Below, one piece after another: positions 24,750 to 32,487 of a DNA stretch of 64,000 nt. Below the pieces are notes generated by a model. It was given only the letters and a program-made list of their open reading frames with translations. It searched no databases and was not told the DNA's origin. The stretch comes from CAVVSD01 sp963837655 (GTDB taxonomy: Bacteria; Actinomycetota; Thermoleophilia; Solirubrobacterales; Solirubrobacteraceae): positions 124,001 through 188,000 of the forward strand of contig CAWIOK010000023.1 of NCBI GenBank assembly GCA_963837655.1. Direction: 5' to 3'. Position numbers and translations under genes: made by a program. Numbering within the stretch: position 1 is the first letter of the stretch; each line of letters starts with the position of its first letter.

Positions 24750-25973
24750 ATGGGAATCCAGACCAGCCACGCGGGGAGCCTTCCGCGGCCGGATCACCTC
24801 ATCGAGCTCAACCGCCGGCGCATGGACGGCGAGGGGGTCGACGAGGCCGAATACGCGAAGTTGCTGCACGACGCGACGATCGACGTGGTCAAGCACCAGC
24901 GCGATCTGGGCATCGATCTGCCCAACGACGGCGAGTACGGCCACGCGATGGGCGCGAAGGTCGACTACGGCGCCTGGTGGAGCTACATCTTCACCCGGCT
25001 CGACGGCCTCGGCGGCATGGTCCCGATGCCCGAGATCAAGGCCGCCGCGCCGAAGGACACGATCACCCTCGGCACGTTCGCGGAGCGGCGCGACTGGCAC
25101 AGGTTCGCCGATGCCTACGGCGACCCGGAGTCCGGCGTCGCGGCGCGCGCGAAGTCGACGGCCGGCGAGGAGCCGGAGATGGGCATGATGCTGCCGGTCT
25201 GCGACGGTCCGCTGAAGTACGTCGGCCACGCGGACGCCGCACGTGACATCGCCAACCTCAAGGCCGGGATGGAGGCCACGGGCACGACCCAGGCGTTCAT
25301 GTGCTCGCTCGGCCCGGGCAGCTGCTCGCGGATCGGCAACACGCACTACGCCAGCGAGGAGGAGTTCATCTGGGCGTGCGCGGAGGCGATGCGCGAGGAG
25401 TACGTCGCCATCACGAACGCCGGCATCATCCTCCAGATCGACGAGCCCTCCTTCGCGGAGAACTGGGACCAGTTCGCGACCGAGCCGTCGCTGGAGGACT
25501 ACAAGAAGTTCACGATGGTCCGCGTCGAGGCGCTCAACCACGCGCTGCGCGACATCCCCCGGGAGCTGACGCGCTTCCACTGCTGCTGGGGCAGCTGGCA
25601 CGGCCCCCACACGACCGACATCCCGATGGCCGACCTCGTCGACATGCTCCTGCGCATCGACGTCGGCTCCTACTCCTTCGAAGCGGCCAACGCCCGCCAC
25701 GAGCACGAGTGGCGCGTCTGGCAGGAGACGAAGATCCCCGACGACGTCGTGCTCGTCCCCGGCGTGGTCGGACATGCGACCAACGTGATCGAGCACCCAC
25801 AGCTCGTCGCCGACCGCATCGGGCGCTTCGTCGACGCCGTCGGAGCCGACCGCGTCATCGCCGCGACCGACTGCGGCCTCGGCGGCCGCGTGCACCCGCA
25901 GATCGCCTGGGCCAAGCTCGAGGCCCTCGCCCAGGGCGCCGAGCTCGCGTCCCGCCGCCTCTCGATCGCATGA
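24750..25973 (+). CDS. MetE-like zinc methyltransferase, copy 1
   Basis: 407-residue protein of the cobalamin-independent methionine synthase (MetE C-terminal) superfamily, a UROD-like TIM barrel. The zinc ligands expected for thiol activation are visible: His and Cys in RFHCCWGSWHGPH (about 274-286), Glu in QIDEPSF (about 229) and Cys in ATDCGLGG (about 373). It lacks the N-terminal half of full-length MetE. Members of this short group include thiol methyl- or alkyltransferases such as epoxyalkane:coenzyme M transferase, so the substrate is open. A strong Shine-Dalgarno sequence (GAGGAGAGG) supports the start. The stop overlaps copy 2 as ATGA. Confidence 0.88.
   Translation: MGIQTSHAGSLPRPDHLIELNRRRMDGEGVDEAEYAKLLHDATIDVVKHQRDLGIDLPNDGEYGHAMGAKVDYGAWWSYIFTRLDGLGGMVPMPEIKAAAPKDTITLGTFAERRDWHRFADAYGDPESGVAARAKSTAGEEPEMGMMLPVCDGPLKYVGHADAARDIANLKAGMEATGTTQAFMCSLGPGSCSRIGNTHYASEEEFIWACAEAMREEYVAITNAGIILQIDEPSFAENWDQFATEPSLEDYKKFTMVRVEALNHALRDIPRELTRFHCCWGSWHGPHTTDIPMADLVDMLLRIDVGSYSFEAANARHEHEWRVWQETKIPDDVVLVPGVVGHATNVIEHPQLVADRIGRFVDAVGADRVIAATDCGLGGRVHPQIAWAKLEALAQGAELASRRLSIA
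25461..25948 (+). repeat. Direct repeat, unit 1 (homogenised 3' half of the MetE-like pair)
   Basis: 488 bp identical to 26681-27168 except at 25654-25655 (GC here, AG in the other unit). Flanking coding sequence on the 5' side is similar but clearly diverged; on the 3' side similarity ends abruptly at 25949. Confidence 0.9.
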
Positions 25974-27178
25974 CGCACCCGATCCGCACCAGCCACGCCG
26001 GCAGCCTGCCGCGGCCGGACGAGCTCATCGAGCTCAACCGCCGCCGGACCGCGGGCGAGGGGGTCGACGAGGACGCCTACGCCCAGGCGCTGCACGACGC
26101 GACGGTCGACGTCGTCCGCCGCCAGCGCGACATCGGCATCGACCTGCCCAACGACGGCGAGTACGGCCACGCCATGGGCCAGAAGGTCGACTACGGCGCG
26201 TGGTGGAGCTACATCTACAGCCGGCTCGACGGCGTCGATCACAGCGCGCAGATGGAGGACACGCCCAGGGCCGATCCGGCGTCGACGATCAAGCTCGGGA
26301 CGTACATGCACCGCCGCGACTGGAACCGGTTCCCCGATGCGTACTTCGACGCGGAGGTCGGCATCCTCACAGGGGGTCGCGGCGGGAGGTCGATCGAGGA
26401 GAGGTTCACGTTCCCCGTCTGCGTGGAACCGCTGCGCTACACGGGCCACGACGAGGTGCAGCGCGACATCGCGAACCTGAAGGCGGGGATGGAGGCCGCG
26501 GGCACCGACCGGGCGTTCCTGTGCTCGCTCGGCGCTCCGAGTCTCTCGCGGATCGGCAACTCGCACTACGCCAGCGAGGAGGAGTTCGTCTGGGCGTGCG
26601 CGGAGGCGATGCGCGAGGAGTACGTCGCGATCACGAACGCGGGCATCGTCCTCCAGATCGACGAGCCCTCCTTCGCGGACAACTGGGACCAGTTCGCGAC
26701 CGAGCCGTCGCTGGAGGACTACAAGAAGTTCACGATGGTCCGCGTCGAGGCGCTCAACCACGCGCTGCGCGACATCCCCCGGGAGCTGACGCGCTTCCAC
26801 TGCTGCTGGGGCAGCTGGCACGGCCCCCACACGACCGACATCCCGATGGCCGACCTCGTCGACATGCTCCTGCAGATCGACGTCGGCTCCTACTCCTTCG
26901 AAGCGGCCAACGCCCGCCACGAGCACGAGTGGCGCGTCTGGCAGGAGACGAAGATCCCCGACGACGTCGTGCTCGTCCCCGGCGTGGTCGGACATGCGAC
27001 CAACGTGATCGAGCACCCACAGCTCGTCGCCGACCGCATCGGGCGCTTCGTCGACGCCGTCGGAGCCGACCGCGTCATCGCCGCGACCGACTGCGGCCTC
27101 GGCGGCCGCGTGCACCCGCAGATCGCCTGGGCCAAGCTCGAGGCCCTCGCCCAGGGCGCCGAGCTCGCCTCGGCCTAG
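25970..27178 (+). CDS. MetE-like zinc methyltransferase, copy 2 (tandem paralogue)
   Basis: 402 residues, a full-length paralogue of the preceding gene with the same zinc motifs. The first 160 residues have diverged (TYMHRRDWNRFPDAYFDAEVG here against TFAERRDWHRFADAYGDPESG-type sequence in copy 1), whereas the last 160 residues are practically identical at the DNA level. Copy 1 ends in an extra SRRLSIA; copy 2 stops earlier. The divergent N-terminal half suggests different substrates or partners, with a shared zinc half kept uniform. Its stop overlaps the convergent cysO stop by 2 bases. Confidence 0.88.
   Translation: MTHPIRTSHAGSLPRPDELIELNRRRTAGEGVDEDAYAQALHDATVDVVRRQRDIGIDLPNDGEYGHAMGQKVDYGAWWSYIYSRLDGVDHSAQMEDTPRADPASTIKLGTYMHRRDWNRFPDAYFDAEVGILTGGRGGRSIEERFTFPVCVEPLRYTGHDEVQRDIANLKAGMEAAGTDRAFLCSLGAPSLSRIGNSHYASEEEFVWACAEAMREEYVAITNAGIVLQIDEPSFADNWDQFATEPSLEDYKKFTMVRVEALNHALRDIPRELTRFHCCWGSWHGPHTTDIPMADLVDMLLQIDVGSYSFEAANARHEHEWRVWQETKIPDDVVLVPGVVGHATNVIEHPQLVADRIGRFVDAVGADRVIAATDCGLGGRVHPQIAWAKLEALAQGAELASA
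26681..27168 (+). repeat. Direct repeat, unit 2 (homogenised 3' half of the MetE-like pair)
   Basis: Partner of 25461-25948, offset 1220 bp. Only two adjacent mismatches. A repeat this long in direct orientation can also support deletion to a single chimeric gene. Confidence 0.9.
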
Positions 27179-27450
27179 CTGCCCCCGGCCATCGCCGGGA
27201 GGATGACCAGCACGTCCCCCGTGCCGACGGGCGTATCCAGCCCGTCGAGCACGCGGACGTCCTCGTCGTTGAGATAGACGTTGACGTAGCGGTTCAGGTC
27301 GCCGCCGTCGGCGAACAGCTGGGTCTCGGTCGCCGGGTGCTGCTCGGTGACCGAGCGCAGCACGGCGCCGACGTCGTCGCCGCCGGCATCGACCTCGCGC
27401 TCGCCGTTGGTCGACGGACGCAGGACAGGGGGAATGCGAACAGTGGCCAT
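27175..27450 (-). CDS. cysO: CysO-type sulfur carrier protein (ubiquitin-like), C-terminal Gly-Gly-Ser
   Basis: 91 residues of the MoaD/ThiS/CysO beta-grasp family. RIPPVLRPSTNGE, RYVNVYLNDEDVR and VLVILPAMAGG match mycobacterial CysO closely. The carrier receives sulfur as a C-terminal thiocarboxylate and hands it to CysM. The mature form must end in Gly-Gly, but this one has one more residue, Ser91. Carriers with an extra residue in other bacteria are trimmed by a JAMM peptidase, and one is encoded at 18822. It lies 17 bp after moeZ on the same strand, without a clear ribosome-binding site. A MoaD role in molybdopterin synthesis is less likely given the CysO-like sequence. Confidence 0.9.
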   Translation of the reverse strand: MATVRIPPVLRPSTNGEREVDAGGDDVGAVLRSVTEQHPATETQLFADGGDLNRYVNVYLNDEDVRVLDGLDTPVGTGDVLVILPAMAGGS

Positions 27451-27467
27451 GGAGGTGCGCGAGGCTA

Positions 27468-28643
27468 CTAGCCGGCCGCGGCGCAGAACGCCTCGTAGTC
27501 CGGGAACACGCCCATCTCCTCGTCGGAGATCTCCTCGGGCGGCCGCGAGCAGACGGGGCAGTCCGGATCGCGGCGGACCTTCAGCTCCGTGAACGTGGCG
27601 CCCAGCGCCTCGTAGAGCAGCAGGCGGCCGATGAGCGGCTCGCCGGCGCCGACGATGAGCTTGATGACCTCGGTCGCCTGCAGCAGGCCCATCGTGCCGG
27701 GCAGGACGCCCAGAACGCCGTTGGCACCGCAGGACGGCGCCAGCTCGGCCGGCGGCGGCACGGGGTACAGGCAGCGGTAGCACGGGCCGTCGTAGGGCTT
27801 GAAGACCGACAACTGGCCGTCGAAGCCGAGGATCGACGCGCTCACGACCGGGATCTGCAGGCGCACGGTCGCGTCGTTGAGCAGGTACCGGGTCGGGAAG
27901 TTGTCCACGCCGTCGACGATGACGTCGTAGCCCTCGACGATCTCCATGATGTTGGAGGCGTCGAGGCGCGTCTCGTACTTCACGACGTTGACGTCCGGGT
28001 TGATCGCCTTCATGGAGATCTCCGCGGAGTCGACCTTCGGGACCCCGACGCGGTCGGTCGTGTGGATGACCTGGCGCTGCAGGTTGGAGAGGTCGACCGT
28101 GTCGTCGTCGACGATCCCGATCTGGCCCACGCCCGCAGCCGCGAGGTACAGCGCGGTCGGGGAGCCCAGGCCGCCGGCGCCGAGCAGGAGCACCTTGGCG
28201 TCGAGCAGCTTCTGCTGACCCTCGACGCCGATCTCCGGCAGCAGGAAGTGGCGCGAGTAGCGCTCGCGCTGCTCGGGGGTGAACTTGCGCGGGACGTCGA
28301 CCTTGTAGCCGCGGTCCTTCCACAGCGTGATGCCGCCGGTCATCGACCGCACGTCCTCGTAGCCCAGCTCGGTGAGCGTGTGGGCGGCCAGCGCGGAGCG
28401 CGTGCCGGAGGCGCAGTAGATGACGACGGGCGTGGAGCGGTCGGGCACGACGCCTTCGATGCGTGACTCGAGGTAGCCGCGCGGGACGTGCTTGGCACCC
28501 GGCAACAGACCGGACTCGGTCTCCTCGGTCTCCCGGACGTCGACGATCGCAACGCCCTCGTGCGTCAGCTCGTGGACCTCGGCAGGATCGATCTCCTGGA
28601 CCTGGTCCTTGATCTGACGGATGAACTCTGAACCTGATGGCAT
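27468..28643 (-). CDS. moeZ: MoeZ-like adenylyltransferase/sulfurtransferase with N-terminal rhodanese domain
   Basis: Activates a ubiquitin-like carrier by C-terminal adenylation and sulfurates it. From the ATG at 28643: a rhodanese domain (about 15-115; active-site Cys77 in IYCASGTRS), then a full ThiF/MoeB E1-like domain (about 120-370) with GAGGLGSP, Arg-containing LSNLQRQV, Asp-rich VDGVDNF, Cys305 in SCGANGV, and zinc-site pairs Cys288/291 and Cys362/365. Mycobacterial MoeZ has the rhodanese at the C-terminus, so the order is reversed here. The GTG at 28718 is possible but the added 25 residues overlap a TATACT promoter element. Confidence 0.92.
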   Translation of the reverse strand: MPSGSEFIRQIKDQVQEIDPAEVHELTHEGVAIVDVRETEETESGLLPGAKHVPRGYLESRIEGVVPDRSTPVVIYCASGTRSALAAHTLTELGYEDVRSMTGGITLWKDRGYKVDVPRKFTPEQRERYSRHFLLPEIGVEGQQKLLDAKVLLLGAGGLGSPTALYLAAAGVGQIGIVDDDTVDLSNLQRQVIHTTDRVGVPKVDSAEISMKAINPDVNVVKYETRLDASNIMEIVEGYDVIVDGVDNFPTRYLLNDATVRLQIPVVSASILGFDGQLSVFKPYDGPCYRCLYPVPPPAELAPSCGANGVLGVLPGTMGLLQATEVIKLIVGAGEPLIGRLLLYEALGATFTELKVRRDPDCPVCSRPPEEISDEEMGVFPDYEAFCAAAG

Positions 28644-28732
28644 TGGATGGAAACTGGGTCGGGAATGGGGTGCTTCAGAAAGTATAGGACCCTTGGGGGC
28701 AGCCGTCGGCATCGACACTACCCTTCTGCCAC
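28644..28732. promoter_or_regulatory. Divergent moeZ-cysO / SCO promoter region
   Basis: Minus strand: TATACT (28686 to 28681), 37 nt before the moeZ ATG. Plus strand: TACCCT (28719-28724), 8 nt before the GTG of the SCO gene, hence probably leaderless. No strong -35 match on either strand. Confidence 0.5.
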
Positions 28733-29344
28733 GTGCCCGCCCGTGTGCGCCTGACGATGGTCGTCGCGCTGGGCCTGCTGTTCATCGCCGTCGCCGGGTT
28801 CGTTGCCTTCCGGGGAGGTCAGGAGACGGCCGGCTCGGCCACTGGATTCGAGGGAGCCCTGCGTCCCCCGGACCTCCCCGCGCAGCCGTTCACGGGTCTC
28901 GTCGACGAGGACGGCCACCCCTTGTCGCTCGCCCGCTACAAGGGCCAGGTGGTCGTGATGACGTTCATGTACTCGACCTGCAAGGACACCTGCCCGCTCA
29001 CGGCGCAGCAGATCCGCGGCGCGCTCGACGACCTCGACACCGACGTGCCGGTCGTCGCGGTGAGCGTCGACCCGAAGAACGACACGGAGTCCAACGCCAA
29101 GCGCTTCCTCGTCGAGCAGCAGATGATCGGGCGCATGCACTTCGCACTCGGCACGACCCCGGCGCTCAAGCGCCAGTGGGACGCCTACGGCATCGCCCCG
29201 CAGCGCGACGGCCGCGAGCACTCCGCCTACGTGGTGCTCGTCGACGGCAACGGGATGCAGCGCATCGGCTGGCCGGTCGACCGGATCACGCCGGAGGGCC
29301 TGGCGCACGACATCAAGGCGCTCCAGGCCGGCCAGACCGCCTAG
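28733..29344 (+). CDS. SCO1/SenC-family copper chaperone
   Basis: 203 residues: N-terminal membrane anchor (about 8-26), then a thioredoxin-like SCO domain facing outward. The copper ligands are present: Cys83 and Cys87 in STCKDTCP and His163 in EHSAYVVLVD. SCO proteins deliver copper to the CuA site of cytochrome c oxidase or act as thiol reductases during its assembly. Reads from GTG. Its 3' end overlaps the convergent 52-residue membrane-protein gene by 32 bp. No oxidase genes are in the window. Confidence 0.93.
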   Translation: MPARVRLTMVVALGLLFIAVAGFVAFRGGQETAGSATGFEGALRPPDLPAQPFTGLVDEDGHPLSLARYKGQVVVMTFMYSTCKDTCPLTAQQIRGALDDLDTDVPVVAVSVDPKNDTESNAKRFLVEQQMIGRMHFALGTTPALKRQWDAYGIAPQRDGREHSAYVVLVDGNGMQRIGWPVDRITPEGLAHDIKALQAGQTA

Positions 29345-29471
29345 CGCCACGCTTGCCGCGCTTCTCGCGCCAGCTCTGGTAGAGCAGCGCACCGACGATC
29401 AGGGCGACGGGTGCGACGTACAGCAGCGACGCGATCCAATGCCCAGCGTGTCCGAGCGGCGGGGCGATCAT
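29313..29471 (-). CDS. Small single-pass membrane protein (52 residues)
   Basis: Reads ATG at 29471, overlapping the stop of the large membrane protein as ATGA, to a stop at 29313. It has one transmembrane helix (WIASLLYVAPVALIVGALLY) preceded by PPLGHAGH and followed by a strongly basic tail. The coupling and co-orientation suggest a subunit or assembly partner of the polytopic protein before it. No family recognised. It overlaps the SCO gene 3' end on the other strand. Confidence 0.65.
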   Translation of the reverse strand: MIAPPLGHAGHWIASLLYVAPVALIVGALLYQSWREKRGKRGARRSGRPGAP

Positions 29472-30847
29472 CGGACCGACAGCAGCCAGAGCCCGAGGCT
29501 CGTGAAGGCGACCATGACCACGAGCATCCAGTATTGCGAGCGCGTGGCCTCGCGGGGGTCGGGGAACACCTTCAGCGCCCGGTCGTGGGCGAGCACGAGG
29601 CCGGCCACATGGCCGAGGACGAGCGCCCCGACCTGCACGTACCAGATGGTCCGCGCGCCGACCCATGTGTAGTCGATCCCCCAGTTCGCCGTGCCCAGCC
29701 AGCCGTTGTCGCCCTCCGCGAGCGTGCGGCCCAGCGGGTTGGCGGCCAGGTAGGCCAGCGCCTGCCCCTGGTAGGCGAGGAACGAGAAGTAGTGCGCGAC
29801 CGCGTACGCGAGGGCGATCGGCGTCAGCGTGTGCACGAACGTGCGCGCCAGCCACGTCGTGGAGTGCTCGGGTGCGACGGACCGCATGCCCGCCGCCCCC
29901 GCCCGGTACAGCAGCGACACGAGGCCGACGACCACGAGCAGCCCGACGGTGAACGCCAGCTGCAGCGCCGTCGCCTGCCCGAACCCGATGCTCGTGAAGA
30001 CGTCGGTGACCTTGGGCGCGAGGTCCGACCAGACGGGTCCGTTGGAGAAGCCGTCGAACGTCGTCGTGCCGATCATCGTCGTGAGCAGCGCGACGGTGCC
30101 CGGGACCGCGTCGAGGGTGGTGACGCCGGACAGCAGCGCGCGGACGTAGAGCGTCCCGCGCTCCCAGCGCAGCGGCGACAGTCGGGCGAAGAGGTTGAAG
30201 TAGACGGCGAACGCGTCGCCGTAGCGCTCCCACTGGCTGACCCCGTAGAGGCTCATGCCGACGAGCTGGATCGCGGCGTAGGCCAGGATGAGAACGGAGA
30301 GCGTCGAGGGGTCCGAGCGGCTCGTGGAGACGAGCTCCAGCCAGGCGAAGCAGAGGATGCCGATGGCGGCGGGCCAGCGGCCCAGCTTCTCGGGGTAGGC
30401 CATCGGCTCGGGCAGCGCGTCGCCGGCGACCCGGCTGGACAGCCAGCCCGCCGTGCGGCCGACCGCACGCCACGGGTTGAAGAGCGCGAAGACGTCGCCG
30501 AGGAGCACCTGCAGCGGCAGCAGCCCGACCCAGAACAGGACGTAGACGAAGGTCGGCGTGAGGTTCGCGGTGTCGACCTGGGCGCCCTCGAGGCCGGCGT
30601 AGACGACGATCACGAAGAGCGCGATGCCGATCAGCCCGCACGGGATCTCCAGCCACGCGGGCACGTGCAGGACGCGCCGCTCCTTGGCGCCCTCCAGCCG
30701 CGGCTTGGGCCAGAGCACCGCCAGTGCGACGAAGGAGACGACCAGGACCACCGCGGCGCCCCAGCCGAACAGCCATGCCGGGATCGGCAGGTCCGTCCGG
30801 CCCACGAGGCCGTGGGCGATCGGGGGGACCACGAGCACGCCGGACAT
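29468..30847 (-). CDS. Polytopic membrane protein (fenitrothion-hydrolase-like annotation group)
   Basis: 459 residues with about eleven hydrophobic segments spread over the whole length, for example AAVVLVVSFVALAVLW and IPCGLIGIALFVIVVYAG. Conserved-looking polar spots inside or between helices are DVFALFNPWRAVGR, SLYGVSQWERYGDAFAVYFNLFARLSPL and FVHTLTPIALAYAVAHYFSFLAYQGQ, whose His residues could bind a metal or heme. Proteins of this kind in related genomes often carry the label fenitrothion hydrolase; I do not regard that function as established. Neighbours are a copper chaperone gene and a 52-residue membrane protein, so a role in respiration or copper handling is possible. Confidence 0.75.
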   Translation of the reverse strand: MSGVLVVPPIAHGLVGRTDLPIPAWLFGWGAAVVLVVSFVALAVLWPKPRLEGAKERRVLHVPAWLEIPCGLIGIALFVIVVYAGLEGAQVDTANLTPTFVYVLFWVGLLPLQVLLGDVFALFNPWRAVGRTAGWLSSRVAGDALPEPMAYPEKLGRWPAAIGILCFAWLELVSTSRSDPSTLSVLILAYAAIQLVGMSLYGVSQWERYGDAFAVYFNLFARLSPLRWERGTLYVRALLSGVTTLDAVPGTVALLTTMIGTTTFDGFSNGPVWSDLAPKVTDVFTSIGFGQATALQLAFTVGLLVVVGLVSLLYRAGAAGMRSVAPEHSTTWLARTFVHTLTPIALAYAVAHYFSFLAYQGQALAYLAANPLGRTLAEGDNGWLGTANWGIDYTWVGARTIWYVQVGALVLGHVAGLVLAHDRALKVFPDPREATRSQYWMLVVMVAFTSLGLWLLSVR

Positions 30848-30878
30848 CGTAGATGGCGACCCTGGGGATGCCGTCGGC

Positions 30879-30892
30879 TACCGTCCGCGCTC
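30879..30892 (+). promoter_or_regulatory. Leaderless -10 box of the redoxin gene
   Basis: TACCGT (30879-30884) ends 8 nt before the GTG at 30893, which supports this start. Confidence 0.45.
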
Positions 30893-31636
30893 GTGCGTGC
30901 GCCGGTCGATCACATCCACGCCCCGCCGTTCCCCCGCGCGTTGGGCTGGATCAACGTCGCCTCGCTGCGGATGGACAAGCAGCGGGGGCATCCGGTGCTC
31001 ATCGAGTTCTTCGACGTCTGCCGTGTTCACTCGCTGCGGACGCTGCCGTACGTCCAGGCCTGGCATGAGCGCTACGCCGGGGACGGTCTCCGCGTCGTCT
31101 CGATCCACGCGCCGGGCTATCCGCCCTCCTTCGAGGAGGACGTCGTGCGCGCGGCCGTCGAGCGGCTCGGCATCGAGCACCCGGTCGGGCTCGACCTGGA
31201 GTTCAACCTCTGGCAGGACTACGGCAACCAGGGCTGGCCCGCGCGCTACCTGTTCACGGGCGAGCAGCGGCTGCTGGAGTTCCACTACGGCCAGGGTGGC
31301 TACGCCGAGACCGAGCTCGCGATCCAGGAGCTGCTCGGGGTCGACCGCGAGGTCCTCGTCCCGCTGCGGCCACAGGACGCGCCCGACGCCGACCTCGTCG
31401 TCCCCACGCCCGACCAGGAGGGACCGTGGTCAGGTCCCTACGAGGCGGGCGCGGTGTGGGCCGTACTGGAGGGCCCCGGGACCGTGACGGTGAACGGCGA
31501 GCCGCTGGAGATCGGCTGGACCGGGGTGCACCAGCTCGTCGAGCACGCGGTGCACACGGAGGGCGTCCTCGAGCTCGAGGTCGGCCCCGGCGTCGTGTGC
31601 CACGGCGTGCAGTTCGACGCCGGCCTGCGCCCCTAA
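30893..31636 (+). CDS. Thioredoxin-like/redoxin-family protein without CXXC
   Basis: 247 residues. The N-terminal 130 residues follow the redoxin/TlpA pattern of DipZ-type proteins (HPVLIEFFDVCRVHSLRTLPYVQAWHERY, then VVSIHAPGYP, GLDLEFNLWQDYGNQGWPARYLF), but where these have a CxxC active site this one reads CRVHSL, leaving one Cys. The C-terminal 90 residues resemble the beta-rich domain at the end of DipZ. No signal peptide is seen from the GTG. It may bind thiols or act as a one-Cys peroxidase rather than exchange disulfides. The stop overlaps that of the convergent PAP2 gene. Confidence 0.8.
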   Translation: MRAPVDHIHAPPFPRALGWINVASLRMDKQRGHPVLIEFFDVCRVHSLRTLPYVQAWHERYAGDGLRVVSIHAPGYPPSFEEDVVRAAVERLGIEHPVGLDLEFNLWQDYGNQGWPARYLFTGEQRLLEFHYGQGGYAETELAIQELLGVDREVLVPLRPQDAPDADLVVPTPDQEGPWSGPYEAGAVWAVLEGPGTVTVNGEPLEIGWTGVHQLVEHAVHTEGVLELEVGPGVVCHGVQFDAGLRP

Positions 31637-32451
31637 CGCCGCAACACGGCCGCGAACGACGCCGCCAGCGCGGCGGCGAGGACGCAGAGGCCCGCGGCGG
31701 TCGCGGCGGCCCAGGTGTGCTCCAGGGCGAAGGACGCCGCGCCGTCGGCGTGCAGGCGGGCGGCGACGATGCCGACGACCGCCGCGCCCGCGATCCAGCC
31801 CCAGCGCAACGGCGACGCAGGCGTGACCGCGGGGGCCGGGCGCTCGACGACGCGCAGCACGGCGACCGCCAGCAGCATCCAGGCCATCGCGACGAGATAG
31901 CCGCCCGCGACATCCGTCGCCAGGTGCCACTGCATGACGAGCACGCCGAGGCCCACCGCCAGCGCGAACGCCGCACCGGCCGCCGCGACGGCGCCGCGCA
32001 GCGCGCGCGGCGCCACGAGCACCGCGCAGAGCGCGAGCGTCATCGCCGCCGTCGAGTGCCCGCTGGGCCATGAGCCCATGTCGACGCCGAGGATCTCGCC
32101 CGCGCGCGGATGCCCCAGGGTGGACTTCAGCGTCTGCGTCGTGAGGCCCGTGACGAAGAGCAGCACCCCGACGACCCCGGCGCGCGCGATGCGCCCGCGC
32201 AGCAGCGCGACGACGACGAGCGCCAGCCCGATGAGCATGTACGGCTCCGGGTCGCAGAGCCGGGCGATCCGCGCGGTCATGACGCCCACGCCGGTCGGCG
32301 CGGCAGCGACGAACCCGGCCGCCGCGTGCTGGTCGATCGTGTGCACGGCCGGCGAGAACGCGGCTCCCAGGCCGACCGCCACGATCGCGACGAGGCACGC
32401 GAGCGCGGCGGTGAGGGCGGTCGCGGCGGAGGGTCGGCTCGGGCGTTGCAC
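31633..32451 (-). CDS. PAP2-family membrane phosphatase
   Basis: 272 residues with about six transmembrane helices. The three-part phosphatase signature is present: KSTLGHPRAG, PSGHST and WHLATDVAGGY, as in undecaprenyl-diphosphate and phosphatidate phosphatases. The active site faces outward. A role in recycling undecaprenyl phosphate or in lipid turnover is likely, the substrate not determinable. The last two hydrophobic segments (from about residue 200) extend beyond the core domain. Reads from GTG with TAGCGT 9 nt upstream. Confidence 0.9.
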   Translation of the reverse strand: MQRPSRPSAATALTAALACLVAIVAVGLGAAFSPAVHTIDQHAAAGFVAAAPTGVGVMTARIARLCDPEPYMLIGLALVVVALLRGRIARAGVVGVLLFVTGLTTQTLKSTLGHPRAGEILGVDMGSWPSGHSTAAMTLALCAVLVAPRALRGAVAAAGAAFALAVGLGVLVMQWHLATDVAGGYLVAMAWMLLAVAVLRVVERPAPAVTPASPLRWGWIAGAAVVGIVAARLHADGAASFALEHTWAAATAAGLCVLAAALAASFAAVLRR

Positions 32452-32466
32452 GGTCCTTCGACGCTA
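32452..32466 (-). promoter_or_regulatory. -10 box of the PAP2 gene
   Basis: TAGCGT (32466 to 32461) lies 9 nt before the GTG start. A purine-rich GAAGGA between them could also serve as a weak ribosome-binding site. Confidence 0.4.
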
Positions 32467-32487
32467 GCGAACGCCCTGAAGCCCCGA

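Noticed and set aside
25670..27115. Pair of similar antisense open frames in the MetE-like genes
   Set aside because: They repeat only because the underlying genes are duplicated; translations have no family features.
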